Positions 26,501 through 36,288 of a stretch of 64,000 nt of DNA are shown here, piece by piece. The notes under the pieces are model-generated. The model was given only the letters and a program-made list of their open reading frames with translations, did not search any database and was not told the DNA's origin. The position numbers and the translations under genes were made by a program. Positions within the stretch are counted from its first letter, which is position 1; every line of letters begins with the position of its first letter. Source of the DNA: Brachionus manjavacas (taxonomy: Eukaryota > Rotifera > Eurotatoria > Ploima > Brachionidae); assembly GCA_019054805.1 (NCBI GenBank), contig JAHQIY010000003.1:6014001-6078000 (forward strand), given 5' to 3'.

Positions 26501-29500
26501 TTCATTTTTCATTTGAAGTTTGTAAATTTAAATTTTAGCCAAATTATGAAAACACTTTTCAGGATTTGAATATTTCACATAATAAAAGGATAAAAATTGC
26601 GTAAGCCAACATTTTGTTTTAGAAATTTAACTAACCAACGCTTTTAACATTAAAGGAATCGTATAAACTATTCTAGAAAGTAAGAAATTTAAAAAAGCTT
26701 AATGAAAACTTAAATTATTAAGTTTTTTAAATTTGGCTTATATTCGCTTGACTTTGCTTTTGAATAGAAATCATTTTAAATAAAAATGAATTCTTAATTT
26801 TTAATTTATGTTTTTTTTTTTATCGTTTTTGGGATATCTTTGATGAGAATTCTTAAGAGTGCAATATTACAATGTGAACAAAAATCCCAAAATACGCGAT
26901 CTTGTTAAAAAAAGTTAAGATCAAAAAAGTGTGTGAAATTTTTTTTGGAAGCTAGTTTATTCTAAAAAAAATTTCTCATCCGCTTGAATTTGTAAAAAAA
27001 TTTAATATCATTTATTTGATTAATATTTTGGAATAGATAATAAAGAAATTTGTCATAAATTTGAATGAATGGGAATTATTTCGAGTGCACCATGTTTGAA
27101 AACGCTAAAAAGTAGCAGAAAGTATGTAGCAGAAAAGTCAAATTGTAATAAGGAAAGAAATGAGAGCGGAAATTAATTACCGTATACCCTTGCAAATAAG
27201 CGCCCCCAAAATTAAGTCTTTACTGAAGAATTAATGCCCTTAGATGATATAAACTCTTCTTCAAATAAAATATTTTATAACGATCTAAGCATGCTTAACA
27301 AGGAAGGAACATAGATGGAACTAAGCCACTTTTGGCAAGCTTTTTAATAGGGGGTCTTAGGGGGCACTTATTTGCGAGGGTATACTGTACTTTCATTTTA
27401 ATGTTCTAAAAGTAAATGCCAAAAGTAGAGAAGGGTTGTTTACAATTTCTTTTTTCTCTTTTCAAAATAATTAAAAACCAAAAGTTTGAAACTTTTTTTC
27501 TTACTATATTTTTCTGTTCGAAAGATGACCAAAGCTTCAATTCAAGAAAGCGTAAGTTCATATTTTAATGTTGCGCCAAAATTACTCATTATTAAGGATA
27601 GAAGAAAGGCAAAAAATCATGAATTATTCAGCAGAAGGTTTTGAAGGTATTCAGAATCAGATACTAATCCGTTTAAATAAACTCATGTCCTTCAAAAATA
27701 TCATTGTTACTAAATAAAGAAAGAATTCCCTTACGACCCAAATAACTATCGACCTTTTAGTGTTACTAGCTTCCTAGGAAAGCTTTTTGAAGGAATCAAC
27801 AGTAGCAAGCTCTATATCTTTGCTAAGAAAAAATTATTTGCCAAAGAAGAATCCTGGTTCCAGACTTTTAGTCTTTTAAAAAAAAATTTTGCTGCCTCTT
27901 CCTAGGTATCTCGAATGCATTTTATTGGGAATGGCATGAAAGACTCTAATAATTAAGCTTTATGTTCCTAATTATCGTATCTCGATGCGTTAATTCTTAA
28001 CCAGAAGACAATTGTTTAAATTTGAATAAGGTGGCTATAATTTTAAAAATTTTATTTCTCAATTCTAAATTAATATACAATTTGGTTAAAATTTATTGGC
28101 ATGTTCTAATATAAGGACAGCCATTTTTTTACTTTAAACTGGACTGTTATGTGAAACATTTTTTATTTCACCCTTTGAAAACTAATGTACGAAATCCATA
28201 TTTTTATTACGAAATCAAATTTTGAATTGCAATTTTTGTATGGAAATTCGTAATGCAAAATAAAAGATAAAGATTTGTCCAAATAAAAGTTTCACTTTAT
28301 TTTTTAAATTAAAGAGAGTTTACTAAGTTAATATTTTATTTTATTATTTTAATGAATAAATTAAATAAGTTACATGCTCAAAAATATCAATCAAGCTAGA
28401 ATATGCGGACGGCTTCTAATAATTTATTACTAACAATTTTGTTTAAATTTAAAGAAATGTCCTGAAGGAATACTTTATGAATGGTGAAATTTATATGGAC
28501 ACAAACGAGACAAGTCTTTGGTGTTTTAAAAAAAAAATTTACAATTTTAAGAATACGATTAGTCATTCTGATTCCGAAAGCCAGGAAAATGAAGAGGAAT
28601 ATGCAAATGAAAAAATTTTTCAAGAAGATGACAATCAAGAATTTCAAATAAAAGTTGTCCATATGCCTGATGAAAATTCCAGGCCCTCTGCACTAGAAAT
28701 TTACTGGAGGCGATACAGATATTTCATTGACTCACCCAGAGTCCATTTTATTTATGAGACTTTATTTTATTCAATATTTTTGTCTTTCTTCAGTTACATG
28801 TTGCTTTGTGATTTTGAATATTACGAAACCAAATTTGAATTATCTGTCAACATTGCTGGAAATTCAAGCCAATTTACTGAAACTAAACAGCACAAAAATC
28901 TAGCATTTTCAGAATATCTGATAATTTTTTGGGTATTAATGTATTTAATTGAAGAATCACGACAAGTAAACGATCTTCCAAATAAAATTTTATTAAATAA
29001 AATTTAAAAAATTATTTTATTTTAGTTTATCTTTAATGAAGAAGACAGAAATTTTAAGAACAAATTTTCCAAATACTTTAATGATCGATGGAACTATATT
29101 GATTTTTTGGGATGCATTGTTTTTATTTTGGGACTTAGTCTCCGAACTATATCTTTTTATACTAATGAGAATATTTTTAAAACAGCAAGGTAGTAAATTG
29201 ATTAATTTTTCAGAAGTTTGCTAAAAATTTTTCAGAATAGTTTATGCACTAGATTTGTCTATTTGGTACATGAGATTACTTCATGTAGCTATTGTTTTTA
29301 AATCATTAGGTCCAAAATTAGTGATGATTCAAAAGATGGTAAATGAAAATAATACAATGATTTATTTTTAATTTATTTACGAAATCAAGATATATGATCT
29401 TTTATTTTTTTTGCTGATAATCGTTATATTTGTTATATCTTTCGCTGTTACAACTCAGTAAGATTTATTTTAAAAGTTGATTTTAAGATTAACAATTATT

Positions 29501-30255
29501 TTTCAATATTTAGAGCAACTATGTTTCCAGGAAATAAATTCGATACTGAATTAATTTTTAAAATGATAAACAAAGCATATTGGCCTATTTATGGTGAAAT
29601 GAAAATTCTTGAAGAAATAACTGATGACGAATGTATAAATTGCCCGGATATTTTTGGAAAATATTATAGTTTTTTTGCATTAATGATTTATATGATTGCT
29701 GCCAATGTTTTACTCATTAATCTTTTAATAGCTATGTTCAGGTAAACCGGTTATCTTTTATATTTTATAGAAATTTTTATTAGTTTACTTTTAGTTCAAC
29801 TTACAATGATGTTCAAGCTAAAACAGATCAAATTTGGTAAAAATTCTTTTCAACAAATGTAATAATAAAAATAATTTTTTAAAGGAAATTTCAGAGATAT
29901 AAACTAGTTTTTGAGTATTACGATTCTTCGGTGTTTCCTCCTCCATTTAGTGTGTTTGCCTTTTTAACTTCCATGATTGGAAAAATTAAACAGCGAAATG
30001 AGAAAAAAAACGACAAAGAGATTGAAAAAGAACTTTTTTTGGAAAAAAAATTTGCAGAAGAATATTTGAGACACAAAAATTGTTTAGAAATGGACAGCTG
30101 CGAATATCTGACAAAATCAAATTCAGAAAAGTATTTTTGTAAATTTTTTCCCTTAATAATTCAATTATCTAAGATTGGATACTTTGGAAAAAAAACTTGA
30201 TGAATTTATCAATTCTACCAAAAAAGGATCTTGCCAAAAAACCGAAGAAAATTAA
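23543..30255 (+). CDS. TRPM-family cation channel (TRPM-B), tandem copy 2
   Basis: Collinear with TRPM-A exon by exon. Readable exons include 23543-23676, 23728-23887, 23937-24281, an exon with FYVKKCKND near 24461, then the helical linker exons to about 26600. The membrane part uses 28455-28965, 29026-29189, 29236-29338, 29390-29457, 29514-29741, two TRP-box exons (to about 30131) and a last exon from about 30174. SLOG motifs: SSEGWNLQRPQLILSITGGA, GGTNTGVMRLVGEA, HFILVDDG, VPMILIVVQGGLNT. The pore is YWPIYGEMK with two Cys before S6 (NVLLINLLIAMFR); the TRP box is TDQIWKFQRYKLVFEY. The S3-S6 part, one exon in TRPM-A, is split into five here. The C-terminus ends right after a short coiled coil (LDTLEKKLDEFI), so no enzyme domain is present. 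A 1.8-kb intron (about 26600-28454) holds a MITE and a reverse-transcriptase scrap. Function by family: Ca2+/Mg2+-permeable or nonselective cation channel in a membrane. Confidence 0.92.
27180..27387. mobile_element. 208-bp MITE with pogo/Tc1-like ends and TA target site
   Basis: Left end CCGTATACCCTTGCAAATAA and right end (reverse complement) CAGTATACCCTCGCAAATAA form terminal inverted repeats that continue into GCGCCCCC/GTGCCCCC; about 26 bp with a few mismatches. Both ends are flanked by TA (27178-27179 and 27388-27389). The TA target and CAGTA-like terminus match the Tc1/mariner-pogo group. It has no coding capacity. It sits in the long intron of TRPM-B. Confidence 0.85.
27715..27900 (+). 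mobile_element. Reverse-transcriptase fragment in a TRPM-B intron
   Basis: The plus strand reads DPNNYRPFSVTSFLGKLFEG, then LFAKEESWFQTFS, matching the N.YRPIS...GK..E motif block 2a/3 of non-LTR reverse transcriptases. Only about 60 residues survive. Same transcriptional orientation as TRPM-B. Confidence 0.7.
29404..29490 (+). repeat. Source copy of an exact 87-bp duplication (TRPM-B S5 exon, donor site, intron)
   Basis: This segment starts inside the S5-coding exon of TRPM-B (29390-29457), includes its splice donor (CA|GTAAG) and 33 bases of the intron after it. The same 87 bases occur again at 31412-31498. Here they lie in their proper gene context, so this is the original. Confidence 0.95.
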
Positions 30256-30639
30256 TTTTAAACGAGAAAATTTTGTGACTTAATTTCTAACAATTTATTA
30301 AAAAAAATCATCACTAAAATTCAAATTCGTGAATAAATTATTTCCGAAAGTTCTATCAATTAAAAATTTTAATTTGGTGTCTATAACTAATTTAAAACCT
30401 TTCTTTAAAACTTAAATCTAGCCTTTCTTCATTATAAATTTAAATAAAATTTTATAAATTTTAAAAATAAAAAGTTAACCGTAAAACCTTACATACTACC
30501 AACAGGAACAATGTGCAAAAAATATGCTTATGGTTTTTCTAAAGGGGGCTTAATTTGTGTTTTTTTTTTGGAAAAATCATAATTAATCCAGAGATATTAA
30601 GATAATTTAAAAGACTAAAAACATGGGCTAATAAAATCC
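30256..30639. other. AT-rich spacer after TRPM-B
   Basis: About 380 bp, AT-rich. It contains TRPM-B 3' sequence and then the junction with the retroelement. No gene or repeat recognised. Confidence 0.5.
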
Positions 30640-31411
30640 AAAAAACCAAAGTTGTTAATATTGATGCTAAAGTAGATAATCCGAACAATCTTACTTTTCT
30701 TTACTCAAATCAAACATCACTTACTAATAAAATCCTGGAATTGATGTGTTACATTGTAGAAAATTTTCCGGACGTTATGTGTTTTAGTGAGACTTGGTAC
30801 ACAGAAAAAACCACTCAGCAACTAACATTCTCCTAAATGTTAGTTGGGATGAAGATTGTTTACCTTTTACCAATATTAAGGATCTTACTTCAGCAGAGAT
30901 GGGGATGATAGAAACACTAAAGGATGTTTTCTTTGCTCAAATTGTCAATTTTTCGACCTTTATTAATAATGAAAAACCTTGCAAAAATACCCTAGATCTT
31001 CTTATAACAGAATCCAAAGAGCGAATTGCCTATATAAAAACAAATCCACCACTCGTTCATGTAAAACAAGGACATATGGTGCTAACATGGATTTTCAAAT
31101 TATGCTCGAACGCGAAAAAAACTGAGTACTCATCAAAAAATCTAAATCATTTCAAAGCAAATTTCTTTAGCATAAAAAATGAGTTGGCTAATCAAGAGTG
31201 GGCTAAAATTTTTGAAAATATGGACGCAAGTCAAATGTATGATTTATTTACAGACGAATTAAATTGGATATTATTGCGCAATTCTCCAAATAAAAGCTTA
31301 ATAAAAAACAGAACAAGGCCGAGGTGGCTTAACACTGAAATCAAGCACATAGTTAAACAAGAAAACAAGCTCTGGTATAGATTCAAGGCGACAAATTTCA
31401 AGACTCCCTTA

Positions 31412-31498
31412 ATTTTTTTTGCTGATAATCGTTATATTTGTTATATCTTTCGCTGTTACAACTCAGTAAGATTTATTTTAAAAGTTGATTTTAAGATT
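31412..31498 (+). repeat. Exact 87-bp copy of a TRPM-B exon/intron junction inserted in a retroelement
   Basis: Identical over 87 of 87 bases, by eye, to 29404-29490. It includes part of the S5 exon (coding LLIIVIFVISFAVTTQ in its native frame), the splice donor and the start of the following intron. Here it is read through in another frame by the retroelement ORF. It follows the retroelement sequence KATNFKTP and is followed at once by a perfect hairpin. It cannot encode a channel on its own. Confidence 0.95.
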
Positions 31499-31538
31499 GA
31501 AAATATAAAATGCCAAAAAACATTTTATATTTTCAATC
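31495..31538. repeat. Perfect 18-bp inverted repeat at the end of the 87-bp copy
   Basis: Arms 31495-31512 (GATTGAAAATATAAAATG) and 31521-31538 are exact reverse complements with an 8-nt spacer. The first four bases overlap the end of the duplicated TRPM-B segment. It looks like a foldback made during the insertion event. Confidence 0.9.
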
Positions 31539-33339
31539 TGATAAATTTGAAAATCTATAAGTTATTAAGTTTTGAACCTTAATCTTCTAACTTCTAAGCT
31601 AAAAGTAATCATTTCCTAAAAGAACAGTCAGATTGCTGAGATTTAACCCCGACGTCATCTTTAAGTCAGACAAAATTGAGGGATATTTGTCCTCCTTAAA
31701 TCCTGAAAAATCTCTTGGACCGGATAGAATGCATCCATTGCTCCTTAAAAATTGCTATAAAGAAATCTCATGGTCACTTTCATTAATATTTATAAATTTT
31801 ATGATGGTGAACATCCAAAATTATGGAAGAAAACAATGTATCTCCCAAACATAAAAGTGGATCAAAAATGGAAATTAAAAATTAGACCGGTTTCACTAAC
31901 TTCAATAGTCGGCAAGGTAATGGTAAGAATGCTGAGGTATGAGATAATGAACTATTTGCTAGAATACAATTTAATATCTAAAAAACAGCATCGGTTTCTT
32001 TTTTACAGATCATGTGCAACAAACCTATTAGAGTACATTGATAAAGTAATTTTTGAATATGAAAAAGGCAAAAATGATGACATTGTGTATACTTACTTCT
32101 CAAAGGCTTTTGATTAAGTTCCTCATGGAAAATTGATATTAAAACTTGAATCATATGGTATAAATAGTAAACTTCTAAGCTGGATTGAGTCGTTTTTAAT
32201 TGAGTGGGCACAAAGAGTTGTTTTAAGTAATGATGCATCCAATTGGGAGGTAGTTACAAGCGGAGTACCAAAAGGATCCTAACATGGTCCAATCATATGT
32301 ATAATTTATATCAATGATCTCCTTGAGAGCTTCAGCAGTTTCTGTCTTGGGTATGCTGAAGACTTAAAATGAATTGGTCTCTACGAATTCTCGAACGTAG
32401 AATCATTAGAACTTCAGAAAGAATTCGATCTCCTAATGGAATGGACAGTAAAATGGGTCAACAAATCTAAACATGAACGGATGTAAAGCAAAGTATCTAG
32501 GAAAGAGAAAAGAAAAAGCCAAATACTTATTATAAAACCGAATATGTCTCATTTCCTAGAGGAGTTAACATAAGAAAGGGATTTAGGTATTTTTATTACA
32601 AATGATCTGAAATGGAATAAACAATGTCCTGTAGCAGCTATGATAGCTAACCGAAAATTGGGTCAAATAAGAAATTCTTTTAAGAACCTTAATCTAGAAT
32701 CATTAAGACTTCTCTTTACATCACTTGGAGTCCGTAATTAAAAAAGACATTATAATTATTGAAAATGTGCAAAAAAGAGCGACAAAACTGATCGATTCTA
32801 CTAGAACAGATTGAAATACTTAAATATAATGAAACTTGAAAATCGTCGTTTAATGGGAGACTTAATTCAAATATACAAAATTTTAAAAGGTTTTGAAAAA
32901 AGTATCGTTAACAAATGGTATCAATTTTGCTTGTGGTGTAAAAAACCTAAGAAGATCACATGACAATAGATTAGTCCGATAAATAAATCCAGAGACTCCT
33001 TAAGATATAATTTCTTGACACTCGCTGAGTAAAACTATGGGACAGCTTATCAGTTAATGCTAACAGTAAATAGTGCGCAAACAACAAATAGCTTCCAAGC
33101 AGTCATTGACAATGAAGTTTTTGGAATGGTGAAAAGCAAATTCTGCCATAGCCTTATTTTATGAAGCTTAACGCTTTCGAGCGTTAGTGTAGATAGAAAA
33201 ATCTTTACTTCAGATACTACTACTACTACAGGTAAAATTAAGGTAATCTAATTGTTGGAGTAATTTGTTATATTTTGTTATACAAAAACAATATTTAAAT
33301 TAAATTTGAAAATCTATAAGTTTTTAAATCTCTTCCTCA

Positions 33340-33700
33340 TCATCGCTACCAAAGCTTTCGTCCATACTTTGTATCACCTTCTTCAAGCAAACAATCATCA
33401 CTTTCATTGAAGCCATCAACATTCGTCGATTCATCTGGAACAACGTCATCAATGAATTCATGATTTATGATAAAATGTCTTAATTGGCGGTGGTAATCTT
33501 TAGAAAAAAAGTCACGCTCTGGGCTTATATATTAAAATTGATTTTTCTTTTATAAGCTTTATAATTTTATTATTTTATAAACCCGTGGTTATAATTTAAT
33601 AATTCTTGATATTAAATGGGCTTATATCATTAATTTTAGGGAATTGGGGAAGACCGATTTTCGACTACAAACCCGGGTTTATATGTAAGTTTTCACGGTA
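33340..33700 (-). mobile_element. Relic of a DNA transposon: transposase C-terminus plus one terminal repeat
   Basis: The minus strand at about 33480-33342 reads HFIINHEFIDDVVPDEST, then an acidic stretch and, after a frameshift, SMDESFGSDDEEEI and a stop. Acidic tails of this kind end pogo/Tigger-type DDE transposases. At 33700 the minus strand starts TACCGTGAAAACTTACATAT followed by AAACCCGGGTTTG, which looks like a TA-flanked terminal inverted repeat; degenerate copies of ATAAACCC and GGGCTTATAT recur inside. The catalytic core is missing. The family assignment is tentative. Confidence 0.5.
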
Positions 33701-34138
33701 TGATTTTCTAAATAATTGTAGATTTTATTTTTTTATACTTGAAAATTCGATGGAATTTTATAATTAGTGACATATTTGCCCTATGGGAGTTAATTAAATT
33801 TTAAATATAAAATTAAATAAAATAAATTGTGACGTACTAGCCTGGCAAAATCGACAATTTAGTAAATCTTGTTTTCATTTGGTGCTTAGTAAAGTGAAAA
33901 ATTCAATTCAATTAAAGAAATGGATATGAAAAAATTGACTTACAAACAAAGCGTGAGCATTTACTATTTTAAGATCGAAAACTTAAAAATATATATTCTA
34001 TTAATCTATTAATTAAACAAAAATAATTAGACCTTTTTCATTTTTAAAAGATTAATTTCTATTTTTTAATTTTCTATTTAATTATTTTTAAAAATTTCAC
34101 CAAAAATAATAAAAAAAGAAATTTTAAGAGATTTTATA
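33701..34138. other. AT-rich spacer, no gene seen
   Basis: About 440 bp between the transposon relic and the 3' end of the RAD51B-like gene. AT-rich; nothing recognised beyond presumed 3' UTR. Confidence 0.5.
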
Positions 34139-35605
34139 TTAAGTTGAATAAGGTTTTGTTCTTATTTTAATATCGTAAGGGTTCTGTCCATCAAATGATT
34201 CAAACGAATCTAAAAATATTAAAATTTGAAATCAAAAATATATTTTTTTTTGCTAATACTCTACCTATAATTGTTATTCCTTCACATGAATCTATATAAC
34301 AAACATATTTAGTAAAAGGCTTCATAGGAGACTTGATCACCAAAAGCTTAAACAAATTACAGTGAGTAAAATTTATAATAAAAAAATTAATAGTTTTACT
34401 TCTCTCTTTGTGTCGTCAACAAATTGTAATACTAGTCTAATGTTTACAAAATGGGACCATGAAAAACCTAGTGCAGGAATTACCGAACAATCCTCTATAA
34501 TTGCAGCTTTAATTTCAAAAAATATTAAAAGCATATTATTTTTGACTTTTTTATACGTTTTGAGCTGTTTTCATTATTTCCTAGAGGTTTATTTGAAACG
34601 GAAATAATTTGATTTGAAAGAACTACCTTTGAAAATTTCAATTAGACATAAGTTTTAAATCTTAATAAAAAATCTTACAGACACTTCCAAATATTCTGCA
34701 ATGGTCTTTAATTTAGATGAGCATTTTGATAAAAACAATGATCTTTCATGCAAAATTGAAGAATCATTGCCGGTATACTCTCTTCTCACTATAGAGGCCA
34801 GTGAATCGATAATTAATAGACTAGCATTTCTAGTTATTACTTCACATTCAAGAAATCTTAAGCTTTTAAAAAATTTAGATCGGTTTATTAGCGATGCTGA
34901 CAACTTACAGTTCTTCGAATTCCGATATTGTGAATTTTTTAAAAACAAAAATATTTTTTGTCATTTTAATCAAATCTTCCTCGGATTTTTCTTTGTTTAA
35001 AAATTTTTCACTTGCTATTTCCAAAAGTCTAAAAATTTTTAAAAGTGGAAATTTTTTTTAATAGGAATTTGGTTAACCTTTTAGAGCTAAAATTGTTCTC
35101 TGTATCGATGTAGATAATGCTCGATTCAGGATAGATTAGACTATTTGTAATACATAACTGAGTCAAAAGTTGTGTTTTGCCTACTCCGGGAGGTCCGCAT
35201 ACTTCACTTAGGAGACCTCTTCTCAAAATTCCGATTTCGAAAATTAATCTATCAAAATGGTCGTTTAGCAATTTTTCCTTTAATGGACTTTTTTTTATCA
35301 AATCTAGAGCCTAAAAAATTTATTATCGAAAAATATCATATTTACATAAAAATACATTGGTAGGATCAAACATCAGATTTTCGAAGCATGTATCAAAAAT
35401 TAATTGAACTTTTTGCAATGGAATACTCAAAAGTTTGACTAGTTCCATGGGAGCTTTTGTGATTAAATCCTAATATTTAATTAATTATTTTTATTTGATT
35501 TAATTTTATTAAAGTAAACACTTGAATTTTGTATATCGAATGATGATGCAGTTTGTCCAGTATATTTCTAGGAATTTTTAAGCTCGACAAAGGCTTGCAA
35601 CTCAT
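34139..35605 (-). CDS. RAD51B: RAD51B-like DNA recombinase paralog
   Basis: Eight or nine exons on the minus strand. The first exon (from the ATG at 35605) reads SLKIPRNILDKLHHHSIYKI, matching the N-terminal helical domain of RAD51B. Exon 2 (DLITKAPMELVKLLSIPL) follows. The ATPase core begins near 35215 with Walker A GPPGVGKTQ, then IIYIDTENNFSSKRL. Walker B is LLIIDSLASIVRREY near 34830. VVLSNQI (the L2 segment, near 34640), GFSWSHFVNIRLVLQF (near 34450) and KSPMKPFTKYVCYI (near 34320) follow. The last exon ends KPYST and a stop at 34139. The VVRKE-like sequence after Walker B and the KSP.APFT.. end favour RAD51B over RAD51, RAD51C, RAD51D, XRCC2 or XRCC3. By family it works with RAD51C, RAD51D and XRCC2 (BCDX2 complex) in homologous recombination repair in the nucleus. 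The exon at 34640 uses a GTATAA donor and is the least certain. Confidence 0.85.
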
Positions 35606-36288
35606 ATTTCTTAAATTATTCTGACTGATTTTAAAGCTTTATTTTAAAATTCTTACCAAGATAAAATTAGCCTAATTAGAAGCTAAGGATAATAATTAAG
35701 TTAAAATTTTTTTTTTGTTTAAATAAAAACATATATTTAAATTAATATTATTTAAAATAAAATAATGATCTAATTTGATGCAAGCAAAAATGATTGTTAA
35801 AAATACAGAATAATTCAATTAATAATTTTGAGATATCAAGGTTTGATAATTCTTTCCATGAAAAAAATGAATTTACAATTTTATTTCTAATTGCCTGAAT
35901 ATCATTCTTCCATTGAGAAAGATCCCGAATTCAGTTTCGAATTCAAAATCAGTATGCTTTAAATCTAAAATTTTCTTAGACAATTAGAAAAAAAAATGTT
36001 TAATTTATATTTTTTGAACTTGTTATCACCCGATAAATGCCTAGAACTTTGAAATTTTGATTTAATCCTTAAGTTTACAATTAGATAAGAAATTTTTAAG
36101 TCTCATAATAAAAATATTTTGTTGGCACCGGAATACAAAAATTAGTAAACAATAAATAGAATAATTTGGTATTGCATTTAACAATTGACGAGTGCCTGAA
36201 AGAAAATCTAGTCAAAACTCAAAATATTTAATTAACAAAATTAAAAAACAATAAAAAAAGCTTAAAATTTCAAACATCTTTGATTAAA
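35606..36288. other. AT-rich spacer between RAD51B and TRPM-C
   Basis: About 680 bp. It holds the promoter of the RAD51B-like gene and the 3' end of TRPM-C, both on the minus strand. No other feature seen. Confidence 0.6.

Larger units (their letters stand above)
30640..33235 (+). mobile_element. Decayed CR1/Jockey-like non-LTR retrotransposon
   Basis: Plus strand order: the end of an endonuclease start block (VENFPDVMCFSETWY, 30750-30800), the endonuclease-to-RT linker (TRPRWLNTEIKHIVKQENK, 31315-31375), then the RT. RT blocks are LNPEKSLGPDRMHPLLLKN (31700-31755), IRPVSLTSIVGK (31880-31915), FSKAFD (32100-32115), VTSGVPKGS followed by a stop (32255-32283), and YAEDLK where YADDTK is expected (32350). 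The tail reads MVKSKFCHSLIL near 33130-33165 and ends in TACTACTAC repeats (33217-33230). Frames shift and stops intervene, and the catalytic YADD is mutated, so it is dead. Around 31409-31620 foreign sequence interrupts it (see the 87-bp copy). Confidence 0.87.

Noticed and set aside
34701-35000. Plus-strand open frame of 99 residues
   Set aside because: It is antisense to the RAD51B-like ATPase exons that carry the Walker B motif.
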